A stretch of 64,000 nt of DNA from JBGSMX01 sp963790405 (GCA_963790405.1 CAWBOJ010000008.1:1-64000); one strand, 5' to 3'. Shown: positions 19,145 to 31,600, numbered from the stretch's first letter. Made by a program: numbers and translations. The notes: generated by a model from the sequence alone, not told the origin.

Positions 19145-19356
19145 GGTGCACGCCGGGTGGTATGAGGTTCAGGGGGCGTGGAGGGGTCGCTGGCGCGGCA
19201 AGAGACAGCCCAGTATGAAGTCTGATGAGTACCTGCACTATGCGGTCGGTGTTCGCCCTCACGGGCTGTCGGTTGAGGGGAAGTCTCGTCCGTCTTGTGG
19301 ATTTGCACTATTCTGATGCTAGCTTGGGTTGCCGCGAAAGAAAGTAACTCTACATC

Positions 19357-20532
19357 ATGCGGATAGCTGTCGTGAGGCCGAGTTCCAGCGTTCTGTCCCC
19401 AGAATCGTACGACGTACAGGAGTTCGGACTTGCGCGCGCCCTGGCTGATCAATCGGTGTCGTGCGACGTGTTCTTGTCAGGAGACTGCAAACGCCCCGAA
19501 ATCACAGTGGCGTATGCGACTACGGGCGCTCTCTTCCGAGCGATCTGAGTTTCCTGTCCGAGGTCTCCCTGGGCAACAAGGGTGGTTCGCAGACCTGAAG
19601 GGCTATCTGGCGACAGGCGACTATGATCTGATTCAGACGCATGAGGACTCGCAGGTGACGTCCGTTGCCGTGTCCTCGTGGGCGCGGCGCTGGGGAGTTG
19701 GGTTGGGTCTTGCGCAAGGTATGTACGCCGACTACACCGGTCTCCTTGAGTCTGCGTGTCAGCGCGCTTACGACCGTACTGCGCTACACGTACTTCGACG
19801 CAACTGCGTTGCGGTGACCGCGAAATCGGAGGCCGCTGCTGCCTACTGCAGACGGAAGTGCTTCGTCAATGTGCACGTTAATCCTGTCGGGCTCGACACC
19901 TACAATCTGGACTTGACCCAGAATGTTGCCTGGCGCTCTCGTCTGAGTGTGGCAAGCGACTCCAGGATTCTGTTGTACATTGGCGTTCTCGAGGAACGTC
20001 GACGTCCTGACTTGCTAGTGCGAATCGCAGAGGAACTGCGCAATCGCGGTGAGAACATCACATTGGTCGTCGCCGGCGATGGTCCGCTTCGTGATCAAAC
20101 GGTGGATGACGCGGTTAGGGTCCTTGGGCGCAGATTCAGATACCTCGAGCGAGTTGCTCAGAGCGATCTCGCGGGGTTGTACCGTGCGGCGGCTGTCACG
20201 GTCATGCCTCGGAGTATGAGATATATGGGATGAGCGTTCTTGAGAGTCTATATCTGGGGACCTCGGTGGTCGCGTCAGCGGTCGGTGGTCTAAATGACAT
20301 TGTTACGACGGACTGCGGCAGCCTGCTTGTCAGTTCCTACGTTGCTGACGAATGGGTCGCTGCTGTCAACAGAATCTTGCATCGCAGTGAGAGAGAGCAA
20401 GCAGATGCGCGGTCGAGTGCTATTGCACGCGGGGCAGAGCTGACCTGGCGCGCCCTGGGCAACAGACACTCAGATTTCTATCGTGGAGTTGTCGAACGAT
20501 CGCAACCGCATCGCGGGCTGTCACATGGCTGA
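19357..20532 (+). CDS. Glycosyltransferase family 4, two frameshifts
   Basis: Three plus frames combine into a GT4 enzyme of about 390 residues. The first starts MRIAVVRPSSSVLSPES. The second (about 19,545-20,220) contains DYDLIQTHEDSQ, YIGVLEERRRPDLLVRIAEE and VVAGDGPLRDQTVDDA. The third has YGMSVLESLYLGTSVVASAV, the donor-binding E-x7-E region, where YEIYGMSVLE is restored by a one-base shift near 20,222. The short overlap with the next gene (start 20524) suggests an operon. Donor sugar unknown. Confidence 0.78.
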
Positions 20533-21832
20533 CGTACCCAAGACACACGACGGGACCCATTCTCCGCTCAGAGTGATTGTGGCAAGCAAGTTCTGGTACC
20601 TGCGTGGCGGTCTCGAACGAGTCATGTTCGATGAGATTGACGGACTGCAGTCGGCGGGTCACGTTGTCGCAGGTTTCTCGACCACCCATCCTGAGAACGA
20701 AGCGTCTAAGTGGAGCGGGTACTTCGCACCGCATATTGAGCTCGGCACTGAATCCTCGATATCGCAGACTGAGAAGGTGCGAGCGGCAGCGCGCATGTTC
20801 TGGAACCGGCCGGCACAGCTGGCATTTGACCGATTGCTGGCGGACTTCCGGCCGGATGTGGTCCATATCCACGGGATTCACCGCCAGCTGTCGCCGTCGA
20901 TACTCATCGCGGACGAAAACGCCGAGGTGTACCGGTTGTCCAGACGCTTCACGACTATCATCACATGTGTCCCGCGGATGTGCTCCTGCGCGCCGGCTCC
21001 ATTCCGTGCGATTCCACCACGTTGCGGTCCGATCAACACGATTCCCTGTGTGGTCAACCGTTGCGTTCGTGGAAGTCTTGGGACTAGTGCTCTCAGTGCA
21101 GCGGAGACATCGTTTCAAAGGGCACGCGGAGCGTATCGAGCGTACGGTCACACGGTTCATCACGCCCAGTCATTACCTTGAGCGTGTTATGGGCGCTGCC
21201 GGATGGGACGTTCCGATAGACGTGGTTCCGAATGCCGTTGACGTGTCACGGTCTGACCGGAGCGGCGATGAGGGGTTCTTCCTGGTGGCCTCACGTCTAT
21301 CCCCCGAGAAGGGGATAGACGTTGCTGCTCGTGCCGCACGTGAGGCGGGTGTATCGCTCGTTGTCTTGGGAGACGGCCCAGTTCGCGATCATCTGACTCA
21401 CGAGTATCCTGATCTGGATTGCAAGGGGTACGTGATGGCTGATCAGGTGGGAAGAGTACATGCTGCGATGTCGTGCGCTGATTGTGGCTGCCATCCATAT
21501 GCATCGAGACGCACGATGCAGTACTTGAGGCTCTGAGCCTCGGAGTCCCGGTGGTGGCTTCATGCATAGGGGGGATATCTGAGCAGATACGCCAGGGGCA
21601 GGACGGAATCCTTGTACGTCCCGGTGACGTGAGCGCTGTCCGCCGCTGCGATGTCACTGCTGAAGCGTGAGCCTGATTTCTTGCGGCGCAGATGGGGCAG
21701 AACGCGCTGGTGCGAGCGGAGGAGATGTTCAGCAAGAGTCTGCACATGGAGCGTCTTCTCGATGTGTATTCCCGGGCGCTTGGGAATCGGGCGCACTACG
21801 ACGACAGGATCGAAGGGGATGAGGACTTGTGA
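20524..21832 (+). CDS. Glycosyltransferase family 4, several frameshifts
   Basis: Starts MADVPKTHDGTHSPLRVIV, with a GT4 N-terminal half (ASKFWYLRGGLERVMFDEI, DFRPDVVHIHGIHRQLSPSI). The frame changes near 20,960, and the central part continues with FITPSHYLERVMGAAGW, VDVVPNAVDV and ASRLSPEKGIDVAARAAREA. It changes again near 21,490 (HDAVLEALSLGVPVVASCIG) and near 21,650, ending MERLLDVYSRALG ... EGDEDL at 21832. Joined, it is a full-length enzyme of about 430 residues. The following radical-SAM remnant overlaps the stop (GTGA). Confidence 0.75.
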
Positions 21833-21939
21833 ACGGTTGTGTCATTGCAGCCTTTCGGTGCAATGCGAAGTGCCACATGTGTGATATTTGGCGCTCGCCC
21901 ACTCAGTCATCCGAAGAGCTAGATCGGGAGTATCTTTAG
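21829..21939 (+). pseudogene. Radical SAM protein remnant (N-terminal 36 codons)
   Basis: GTG 21829 overlaps the stop of the glycosyltransferase (GTGA), as a coupled start would. The frame reads NGCVIAAFRCNAKCHMCDIW, i.e. the CxxxCxxC cluster-binding motif of radical SAM enzymes, then SSEELDREYL and a TAG. After the TAG the frame gives RLPGAA and then a second stop, and I cannot find the rest of the SAM barrel in any frame before 22,166. It appears to be the 5' remnant of a SPASM-like radical SAM gene that once followed the glycosyltransferase. Confidence 0.6.
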
Positions 21940-22166
21940 AGATTGCCTGGGGCCGCGTAAACGCTCTATCTCCCTTCAAGATTGTCGTGTTGAGGCGCGT
22001 ACACCGATTACCCACCCATGGCGTTTCTGGGGGTCTCTGAAGTTCTGTGTCACAGTCGAGTGCAGGCAGAGGGGTTCCCTGCTAATTGCGGGAGGGTGGC
22101 GCACATTCTCCCAAACATCGTTCAGGACGAGGCGATCGTCGCGGACCGTGTTCACTCTACGTCGGG

Positions 22167-23360
22167 CTAACGGTCCGAAAGCGGGCATCCCTGGGCGAAC
22201 TCATCAAGGAGGCTCGTGTAGACGCGGTAGTCGTAGGTCGTGATTGCGAGTTGCAGAGCCCGCGTGCCCATCTCCGCTGCGGCCGTGGGATCTTCGAGCG
22301 CTGCTGCTATTCCTGCGGCCAAATCCGCTGAATCGTCGGGCGCAACGAGCAGTGCTTGAGCGCCGTTGTTGACCATCTGTGGAACGAGCCCGACGGAGGT
22401 TGCGACAACGGGACGTCCAGAAGCCATGTACTCCACGAGTTTCGTAGGCATGTTCGCTCGATTCTGCGCGGTGTCAGGGCGGGGCAGCACGAGGACGCTT
22501 GCCTGACGAAGGATGTCGAGCAGTTCGGGGCGAGCGACCGTTCCCCGGAAGTCCACTGAGCCTCCGATAGAGAGATTCTGGGCGCGAGACTGATATGCGG
22601 CGACGCGCTCAGGTGTGGCGTCGCCAACAAGGATTAGGCGGACTCTCGGATGCGTGGTCGCGACTCGGGCAAAGGCTTCTAGGAGGGTGCCGACTCCGTC
22701 CTTGCTGTCGTTGAGAGGGCCGGTGTAAACGACGGCCCCAGATTCTGGCGTGTCGATCTTCCGGCGGTAATCGTTCTGGTCGATCATCACTGGGACGAGT
22801 ATCACCGGCACGGGTGACACGAGGGGCCGAACATGCTCCAAGATCACGGGTGTGATCGCAATGATGCCGTTCGAGTGCCGCATACCCCACATCTTGACCC
22901 AGAGTCTAATCGGTCCGAGAGCGCCACCTCCTGCGTGAATCTCGGGCAGCTCACTCTGGTCGCAGAGAACACGCGTCTTCACAAGGCGGGCGAAGGGCAT
23001 GACGAGCAGTGCGACCGTAGGTGTCATCGGATAGGCTAGTACTGCTGCCGGGCGGGAGCGGAGGACACATGCGATGATACGCAACCACGACTCGAATGCG
23101 CCACGGCGGCGCGCTATGAAGTTGCCCGCACGGACCGTCGAGCCTGACGAATACCAGAAGCTGATGCCGTCTATCGATCCGTGTGTGCGAGTGTTCCGCT
23201 TTGGCGTAGTCTCCGACTCGCTGGGTGCCGGACAGATGACCGTCGTGTCGTATCCTGCGTCGCGGAACGCATTCGCGTACTGACGAACTCGCGCAGTCGC
23301 CGCCATTCCCTCTGGAAATCCCATGGAAGGCGCGCAGATGACGAAGACAGGTCTTGTCAC
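22167..23360 (-). CDS. Glycosyltransferase family 4
   Basis: Intact GT4 enzyme of 397 residues from GTG 23360, chosen because GTGA overlaps the stop of the upstream acyltransferase; the open frame itself continues to TTG 23399. The N-terminus VTRPVFVICAPSMGFPEGMA resembles WbuB/WcaI-like transferases. The C-terminal half has VVYTGPLNDSKDGVGTLLEA and MPTKLVEYMASGRPVVATSV, where the first Glu of the usual E-x7-E pair is replaced by a Lys/Leu context while VEYMASG is kept. It forms a two-gene operon with the acyltransferase. Confidence 0.87.
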   Translation of the reverse strand: MTRPVFVICAPSMGFPEGMAATARVRQYANAFRDAGYDTTVICPAPSESETTPKRNTRTHGSIDGISFWYSSGSTVRAGNFIARRRGAFESWLRIIACVLRSRPAAVLAYPMTPTVALLVMPFARLVKTRVLCDQSELPEIHAGGGALGPIRLWVKMWGMRHSNGIIAITPVILEHVRPLVSPVPVILVPVMIDQNDYRRKIDTPESGAVVYTGPLNDSKDGVGTLLEAFARVATTHPRVRLILVGDATPERVAAYQSRAQNLSIGGSVDFRGTVARPELLDILRQASVLVLPRPDTAQNRANMPTKLVEYMASGRPVVATSVGLVPQMVNNGAQALLVAPDDSADLAAGIAAALEDPTAAAEMGTRALQLAITTYDYRVYTSLLDEFAQGCPLSDR

Positions 23361-24001
23361 CGCGGGCACTCCCTGCTGTGGCCGCCGTGTTCCGAACAAC
23401 TAGCGCTTGAGCGTATTTCGCGTGCGGGGTTCCCGGCAATCAAGCCAGAAAGACTGGTCTTGCTGTGCGTAATTACGGAGCCGGCGCCGACGCAGGTCTC
23501 AGGAGCCAGCTTCGTACCCTTCAGGATAATCACTCTGGCTCCAATGAAACTGCGTTCGCCAATTGTGACAGGATCAGTCGACGCTGGTCGCCGCAGTCCG
23601 CGACAATCGGGACACGAGGGATGGGCATCGGTGTCGGATATGAGCGTTTCGATTCCTATGAAGGTCTCGGCACCTATGTCCACGCTAAGTGCACAGACAA
23701 TGGTGGAGTCCGAGATTCGTGCCCTGTCGCCAATACGCAGGACCGCCTCTTTCCCGATGGCCGAGAGTACTGTTGGTGTACCGTGTGAGAATGGGTTGGA
23801 GCGACTTGCGCTACGGATGACAACTCCTGCACCAATGTACAGTGAGGCACCGCGGGTACGGCTCACACGCGGCAAGCCGTAGAATGTGCATCTGGGTCCG
23901 ACACGCACTCCCTTGGCGGTAAGCAGGCAAGATGCCACACGACTCCAGCACCAGACTGAAAGCTGAACCAAGAGCCTAGTCAGGCTAGACGCTACTCGCA
24001 T
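23357..24001 (-). CDS. Hexapeptide-repeat (LbH) acyltransferase
   Basis: 214 residues with left-handed beta-helix hexapeptide turns. LYIGAGVVIRSAS and LSVDIGAETFIGIETLISD are followed by VTIGERSFIGARVIILKGT and CVGAGSVITHSKTSLSGLIAGNPAREIR. The final motif is characteristic of WcaF/maltose-type O-acetyltransferases, with a His in SDTDAHPS as the possible catalytic residue. It would acetylate a sugar of the surface polysaccharide. The stop overlaps the start of the glycosyltransferase downstream. Confidence 0.85.
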   Translation of the reverse strand: MRVASSLTRLLVQLSVWCWSRVASCLLTAKGVRVGPRCTFYGLPRVSRTRGASLYIGAGVVIRSASRSNPFSHGTPTVLSAIGKEAVLRIGDRARISDSTIVCALSVDIGAETFIGIETLISDTDAHPSCPDCRGLRRPASTDPVTIGERSFIGARVIILKGTKLAPETCVGAGSVITHSKTSLSGLIAGNPAREIRSSASCSEHGGHSRECPR

Positions 24002-24460
24002 TTGCCCTCACCACTCCGTTTGGACGAAACTCGCTCATGAGGAACGAACATTGACAAGGATATCTCATCGGCGACGGGCAATCTTGTCAGAACTTGGCGC
24101 CACGGCGATTTCCTTGAGAGCGACCTCACGGGTGACTGCGCTGGATGGCAACGACAGACGATTCTTGTGGCTACGCGTCTCACCGATACGCGCTACCCGA
24201 GGCTCACATTTTGGACCGGTGAATTGGCAGGACTGATGGTCTTCCAAGACGTGTGCCGACGCCACAAGTCGATAGGTACCTGTCCTCAGCAGAGCTTGCG
24301 CCTGGACCTGGATAGGACACGGCTTCATGCCAACGCACCGGCGACAGCACCCCTATCAGCGGTAGCGGAGCTGCGACGAGAAGGTGAGTGAATTGCGGCA
24401 AACCACCTATTCCCGTAGAGTCACCATGAATCATCGATTCGAAGTTCGGGAAGGACAGCG
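24002..24460. other. Divergent intergenic region without recognisable gene
   Basis: 459 bases between the divergently oriented acyltransferase and methyltransferase. All open frames here lack start sites with a ribosome binding site, or any motif I recognise. A TTGACA on the plus strand at 24051 has no good -10 at 16-18 bases. It probably contains promoters for both directions and perhaps degraded coding sequence. Confidence 0.4.
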
Positions 24461-25312
24461 GTGGTCGTGCACATACCGCTCGGTGGTCTCCTGAAGTGGG
24501 TTCCGCAGTCTCTTCGATCAGCCGGTAGACGTGTTCTGAAGAGAGTGGACGTCGCCTTACACGCACGCGCGGTTGATTTCGGCTCTCCTCCGGAAGTCGG
24601 TCTGTTCCTTCCAGACGGCTACAGGTACTGGACGACGCCGCAATACTACAACGCCAACCCGCCGAGGGCGGAGGTCATAAGCCAACCAGATGTCTATCGC
24701 GTTGCCGAAGCGCTCGCCCATTTGCTTGGCGCAGAGACTGTGGTAGACCTTGGATGCGGCAAGGGCGGGAAGCTTGCAGCGTTGTCGGGAATACGGAATG
24801 TTATTGGAGTCGACTACGGTTCGAATCTGGAGGCATGTCGCTCAGAGTACCCCCACGCTATCTGGCTTGAGGCCAACCTCGAGTCGGAAGACGCCCTGGA
24901 GATCCCAGTGAACTCGCTGCGTGGCGCTGTGATTGTGAGTTCAGACGTCGTCGAGCACCTTCAGCATCCCGTTCGACTACTCAAGCGCATTCACTCAATG
25001 CTGGAGACTGCGAGTATCGCCGTTTTGTCAACTCCAGACAGGCTCCTGACGCGTGGCCCCGATCATCTCGGTCCGCCACAGAATCGTAGCCACGTTCGCG
25101 AGTGGGAGGCCGGCGAATTCGAGCGGCTGCTGGTCTCGCTTGGTTTTCGAATCGTTCACACAGGGCACACCCGGACGAATACGCTAGACACTGTCGGAAG
25201 GACGACCATAGCGGTGTGTGCCGGCAGCCAGCTTGCGGCCGAGCAGAGCGCAATGGCGTCGGAGACTGTTCGGTCGATCACGCGATTTGCGCTAGTGCCC
25301 GAAGCGGACTGA
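24461..25312 (+). CDS. Class I SAM-dependent methyltransferase
   Basis: 283 residues from GTG 24461. Motif I is VVDLGCGKGGKL (about residue 93), motif II is around VIGVDYGSN, and the later motif VIVSSDVVEHLQHP belongs to the Methyltransf_11/23 group. The approximately 90-residue N-terminal region (YRYWTTPQYYNANPPRAE) is seen in methyltransferases of glycan loci that act on a glycan or glycosylated carrier. It stands alone on the plus strand between two minus-strand units. Substrate unknown. Confidence 0.82.
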   Translation: MVVHIPLGGLLKWVPQSLRSAGRRVLKRVDVALHARAVDFGSPPEVGLFLPDGYRYWTTPQYYNANPPRAEVISQPDVYRVAEALAHLLGAETVVDLGCGKGGKLAALSGIRNVIGVDYGSNLEACRSEYPHAIWLEANLESEDALEIPVNSLRGAVIVSSDVVEHLQHPVRLLKRIHSMLETASIAVLSTPDRLLTRGPDHLGPPQNRSHVREWEAGEFERLLVSLGFRIVHTGHTRTNTLDTVGRTTIAVCAGSQLAAEQSAMASETVRSITRFALVPEAD

Positions 25313-25676
25313 CGAGTGTACGGTTCTCCGAACGCCAAGGCGGGAACTGTTTGGTCTTGAGGTGGGTGTCCCCACGGTTGTTCGGGTTGTATGGAGTGCA
25401 GCCCGAAACATCGACTCAATGTAGACGAAAAGAGGCGGCTTCCAGCCGACATTGCACTGTTGGTCGCCGGCGCGGAGCAGTCGAACGAGTAAATCACGTT
25501 GACCGACCCGCCCCCAGCCCATAGTGGCCGATGTTCGCCACAACTGCAGTTTCCGCGGAGCGTGGCAACTGCTCGTGTCGCTCAATCGCTCCAATTCTGG
25601 ATACGCACAGACTCAGAGTTCTAGTGGGCGGAGTCCTCCGTTGTCCCTGATTGCCTCCGAAGCTTGCTGACGGCAT
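25313..25676. other. Intergenic region without recognisable gene
   Basis: 364 bases between the plus-strand methyltransferase and the 3' end of the minus-strand giant protein gene (convergent). Open frames on both strands are low in motif content and have no convincing starts. I see no strong terminator hairpin, although this is where both transcripts should end. Confidence 0.4.
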
Positions 25677-28600
25677 TCAGTTGGAAATGTCGTTCACCAG
25701 CGTACCCACCACATCGATCGCATCGATGCTCACGTTGGCGGCCGTGCCGGATGCGATCTCACCGACGCGCCATACCTCGACGGTGTGGGTCGTGTCGGCA
25801 AGCTCACGTACCGAGTAGCTCACGTCTGAAAGGGTCGCAGAAGCCCGGTACATGTCGACATCGATCGCCGGTCCGCCGTCGATGCTCACCTGGGCGAGAC
25901 CGTACTTGGAAGACATGAACGAGATCAGATCGAACCCGGTCCCGTGGAAGGCGAACGTGGCCGATGCGGGGCTGGACATGGCGTAGTGAATCGAACCGTC
26001 GTAGACACCCGTGATCGACGCGGAACCCCAGGCGCCGGACCACGTGATCAGTTCGTCAGTGTCATCGTAGCGATTCATCACGTCAAAGGACACGGAGTGA
26101 GTCTGTTCTACGTTGCCGGCTGCATCGACCGAGTAGAACTCAAGTATGTGGGTGCCGAGCGCAGAGGTGTTGACTGTGGTACCTGTGGTCCATGCGCCAC
26201 CGTCGAGGGACCATTTCGTGAAGGCTACGCCGGACTCAGCATCGCTGGGACTGAGCGTCACTGTCGCGCTGCCAGGGTAGGTTGGCTTGACATCGCTCGT
26301 CGTTGTAGGCGCCGCCGTGTCGCGTGCCAGTACCAGCGTACCCACCACATCGATCGCATCGATGCTCACGTTGGCGGCCGTGCCGGATGCGATCTCACCG
26401 ACGCGCCATACCTCGACGGTGTGGGTCGTGTCGGCAAGCTCACGTACCGAGTAGCTCACGTCTGAAAGGGTCGCAGAAGCCCGGTACATGTCGACATCGA
26501 TCGCCGGTCCGCCGTCGATGCTCACCTGGGCGAGACCGTACTTGGAAGACATGAACGAGATCAGATCGAACCCGGTCCCGTGGAAGGCGAACGTGGCCGA
26601 TGCGGGGCTGGACATGGCGTAGTGAATCGAACCGTCGTAGACACCCGTGATCGACGCGGAACCCCAGGCGCCGGTCCACGCGATCAGTTCGTCAGTGTCA
26701 TCGTAGCGATTTATGGTTGGTGCTTCTGCGTCGTTCACCAGCGTACCCACCACATCGATCGCATCGATGCTCACGTTGGCGGCCGTGCCGGATGTGATCG
26801 CACTGATGCGCCATACCTCGACGGTGTGGGTCGTGTCGGCAAGCTCACGTACCGAGTAGCTCACGTCTGAAAGGGTCGCAGAAGCCCGGTACATGTCGAC
26901 ATCGATCGCCGGTCCGCCGTCGATGCTCACCTGGGCGAGACCGTACTTGGAAGACATGAACGAGATCAGATCGAACCCGGTCCCGTGGAAGGCGAACGTG
27001 GCCGATGCGGGGCTGGACATGGCGTAGTGAATCGAACCGTCGTAGACACCCGTGATCGACGCGGAACCCCAGGCGCCGGACCACGTGATCAGTTCGTCAG
27101 TGTCATCGTAGCGATTCATCACGTCAAAGGACACGGAGTGAGTCTGTTCTACGTTGCCGGCTGCATCGACCGAGTAGAACTCAAGTATGTGGGTGCCGAG
27201 CGCAGAGGTGTTGACTGTGGTACCTGTGGTCCATGCGCCACCGTCGAGGGACCATTTCGCGAAGGCTACGCCGGACTCAGCATCGCTGGACTGAGCGTCA
27301 CTGTCGCGCTGCCAGGGTAGGTTGGCTTGACATCGCTCGTCGTTGTAGGCGCCGCCGTGTCGCGTGCCAGTACCAGCGTACCCACCACATCGATCGCATC
27401 GATGCTCACGTTGGCGGCCGTGCCGGATGCGATCGACCGACGCGCCATACCTCGACGGTGTGGGTCGTGTCGGCAAGCTCACGTACCGAGTAGCTCACGT
27501 CTGAAAGGGTCGCAGAAGCCCGGTACATGTCGACATCGATCGCCGGTCCGCCGTCGATGCTCACCTGGGCGAGACCGTACTTGGAAGACATGAACGAGAT
27601 CATCGAACCCGGTCCCGTGGAAGGCGAACGTGGCCGATGCGGGGCTGGACATGGCGTAGTGAATCGAACCGTCGTAGACACCCGTGATCGACGCGGAACC
27701 CCAGGCGCCGGTCCACGTGATCAGTTCGTCAGTGTCATCGTAGCGATTTATGGTTGGTGCTTCTGCGTCGTTCACCAGCGTACCCACCACATCGATCGCA
27801 TCGATGCTCACGTTGGCGGCCGTGCCGGATGTGATCTCACCGACGCGCCATACCTCGACGGTGTGGGTCGTGTCGGCAAGCTCACGTACCGAGTAGCTCA
27901 CGTCTGAAAGGGTCGCAGAAGCCCGGTACATGTCGACATCGATCGCCGGTCCGCCGTCGATGCTCACCTGGGCGAGACCGTACTTGGAAGACATGAACGA
28001 GATCAGATCGAACCCGGTCCCGTGGAAGGCGAACGTGGCTGATGCGGGGCTGGACATGGCGTAGTGAATCGAACCGTCGTAGACACCCGTGATCGACGCG
28101 GAACCCCAGGCGCCGGACCACGTGATCAGTTCGTCAGTGTCATCGTAGCGATTCATCACGTCAAAGGACACGGAGTGAGTCTGTTCTACGTTGCCGGCTG
28201 CATCGACCGAGTAGAACTCAAGTATGTGGTGTGCCGAGCGCAGAGGTGTTGACTGTGGTACCTGTGGTCCATGCGCCACCGTCGAGGGACCATTTCGTGA
28301 AGGCTACGCCGGACTCAGCATCGCTGGGACTGAGCGTCACTGTCGCGCTGCCAGGGTAGGTTGGCTTGACATCGCTCGTCGTTGTAGGCGCCGCCGTGTC
28401 GCGTGCCAGTACCAGCGTACCCACCACATCGATCGCATCGATGCTCACGTTGGCGGCCGTGCCGGATGTGATCTCACCGACGCGCCATACCTCGACGGTG
28501 TGGGTCGTGTCGGCAAGCTCACGTACCGAGTAGCTCACGTCTGAAAGGGTCGCAGAAGCCCGGTACATGTCGACATCGATCGCCGGTCCGCCGTCGATGC

Positions 28601-31600
28601 TCACCTGGGCGAGACCGTACTTGGAAGACATGAACGAGATCAGATCGAACCCGGTCCCGTGGAAGGCGAACGTGGCTGATGCGGGGCTGGACATGGCGTA
28701 GTGAATCGAACCGTCGTAGACACCCGCTGATCGACGCGGAACCCCAGGCGCCGGTCCACGTGATCAGTTCGTCAGTGTCATCGTAGCGATTTATCACGTC
28801 AAAGGACACGGAGTGAGTCTGTTCTACGTTGCCCACGATATCCGTTGAGTAGTAGTCGAGGGTGTGTGATCCGATGCCGGAGACCAGAATCACGTTGCCT
28901 GAAACCCAGGGTCCTCCGTCAAGTCTCCACACAGTTGACGTGCCGGTGGCGATGTCGTCAGTAGTCGTTAGTTGGATGCGGGCGCTTTCTGTGTAGGTGG
29001 AATCGACATCGTCAGTGGTGACGGGTGGCGTCGTGTCGGCTACCAGCGTACCCACCACATCGATCGCATCGATGCTCACGTTGGCGGCCGTGCCGGATGT
29101 GATCTCACCGACGCGCCATACCTCGACGGTGTGGGTCGTGTCGGCAAGCTCGCGTACCGAGTAGCTCACGTCTGAAAGGGTCGCAGAAGCCCGGTACATG
29201 TCGACGTCGATCGCCGGTCCGCCGTCGATGCTCACCTGGGCGAGACCGTACTTGGAAGACATGAACGAGATCAGATCGAACCCGGTGCCTTTGAACAGAG
29301 TAGTCATCGTGGCTGGGTTGAACTGCGCGTAGTGTATCGAACCGTCGTAGACACCTGTGATCGATGCGGTGCCCCACGAGCCGGTCCAAAGGATCAGTTC
29401 GTCTGAGTCGTCATAGCGTTCGAGCACGGCAAACTGAATCGACTTCGTGCCTTCGACATTGCCTGCGTTGTCGGTCGAGTAGTACTCGAGCGTGTAGGTT
29501 CCTGCGTCTGTCGGCACCGTGACGGCTGTTCCCGCGCTCCACGTGTCTCCGTCCAGGCTCCACATGGTCGAGACCACGCCCGACAGCGTGTCGGAGGGCG
29601 TGAGTGTGATGGTCTGCCCGCCGCCCACGTAGCTGCTCGCCGACTCACTGGCCGTCACAGCCGCGGTCTTGTCGATGCGCACGGTCGCGGTGTTCCACTG
29701 CTCCACGTTACCGGCCAGGTCGGTCGCACGGTACTCGATCGTGGTGGTGCCTTCGGCGCTTATCGTGACGGGCTCGGTGTAGGCGACCTCGTCGCCGCCG
29801 TCGATGCGGTAGGTGATACCTGCCACGCCCGACAGCGTGTCATCGCTGGTGAGCGTCACGTCGACCGGTCCGTTGACCCACTCGGTCGGTGCGGTGTCGC
29901 TGCTCACAGCCGCGGTCTTGTCGATGCGCACGGTCGCGGTGTTCCACTGCTCCACGTTACCGGCCAGGTCGGTCGCACGGTACTCGATCGTGGTGGTGCC
30001 TTCGGCGCTTATCGTGACGGGCTCGGTGTAGGCGACCTCGTCGCCGCCGTCGATGCGGTAGGTGATACCTGCCACGCCCGACAGCGTGTCATCGCTGGTG
30101 AGCGTCACGAGTGCATTGGTGCTGCGCCACGCCGAATCGACATCGTCAGTGGTGACGGGTGGCGTCGTGTCGGCTACCAGCGTACCCACCACATCGATCG
30201 CATCGATGCTCACGTTGGCGGCCGTGCCGGATGTGATCTCACCGACGCGCCATACCTCGACGGTGTGGGTCGTGTCGGCAAGCTCGCGCACCGAGTAGCT
30301 CACGTCTGAAAGGGTCGCAGAAGCCCGGTACATGTCGACGTCGATCGCCGGTCCGCCGTCGATGCTCACCTGGGCGAGACCGTACTTGGAAGACATGAAC
30401 GAGATCAGATCGAACCCGGTGCCTTTGAACAGAGTAGTCATCGTGGCTGGGTTGAACTGCGCGTAGTGTATCGAACCGTCGTAGACACCTGTGATCGATG
30501 CGGTGCCCCACGAGCCGGTCCAAAGGATCAGTTCGTCTGAGTCGTCATAGCGTTCGAGCACGGCAAACTGAATCGACTTCGTGCCTTCGACATTGCCTGC
30601 GTTGTCGGTCGAGTAGTACTCGAGCGTGTAGGTTCCTGCGTCTGTCGGCACCGTGACGGCTGTTCCCGCGCTCCACGTGTCTCCGTCCAGGCTCCACATG
30701 GTCGAGACCACGCCCGACAGCGTGTCGGAGGGCGTGAGTGTGATGGTCTGCCCGCCGCCCACGTAGCTGCTCGCCGACTCACTGGCCGTCACAGCCGCGG
30801 TCTTGTCGATGCGCACGGTCGCGGCGTTCCACTGCTCCACGTTACCGGCCAGGTCGGTCGCACGGTACTCGATCGTGGTGGTGCCTTCGGCGCTTATCGT
30901 GACGGGCTCGGTGTAGGCGACCTCGTCGCCGCCGTCGATGCGGTAGGTGATACCTGCCACGCCCGACAGCGTGTCATCGCTGGTGAGCGTCACGTCGACC
31001 GGTCCGTTGACCCACTCGGTCGGTGCGGTGTCGCTGCTCACAGCCGCGGTCTTGTCGATGCGCACGGTCGCGGTGTTCCACTGCTCCACGTTACCGGCCA
31101 GGTCGGTCGCACGGTACTCGATCGTGGTGGTGCCTTCGGCGCTTATCGTGACGGGCTCGGTGTAGGCGACCTCGTCGCCGCCGTCGATGCGGTAGGTGAT
31201 ACCTGCCACGCCCGACAGCGTGTCATCGCTGGTGAGCGTCACGTCGACCGGTCCGTTGACCCACTCGGTCGGTGCAGTGTCGCTGCTCACAGCCGCGGTC
31301 TTGTCGATGCGCACGGTCGCGGTGTTCCACTGCTCCACGTTACCGGCCAGGTCGGTCGCACGGTACTCGATCGTGGTGGTGCCTTCGGCGCTTATCGTGA
31401 CGGGCTCGGTGTAGGCGACCTCGTCGCCGCCGTCGATGCGGTAGGTGATACCTGCCACGCCCGACAGCGTGTCATCGCTGGTGAGCGTCACGAGTGCATT
31501 GGTGCTGCGCCACGCCGAATCGACATCGTCAGTGGTGACGGGTGGCGTCGTGTCGGCTACCAGCGTACCCACCACATCGATCGCATCGATGCTCACGTTG

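Noticed and set aside
24051..24566. Short ORFs on both strands between acyltransferase and methyltransferase
   Set aside because: No motif, no convincing start and no continuity with neighbours.
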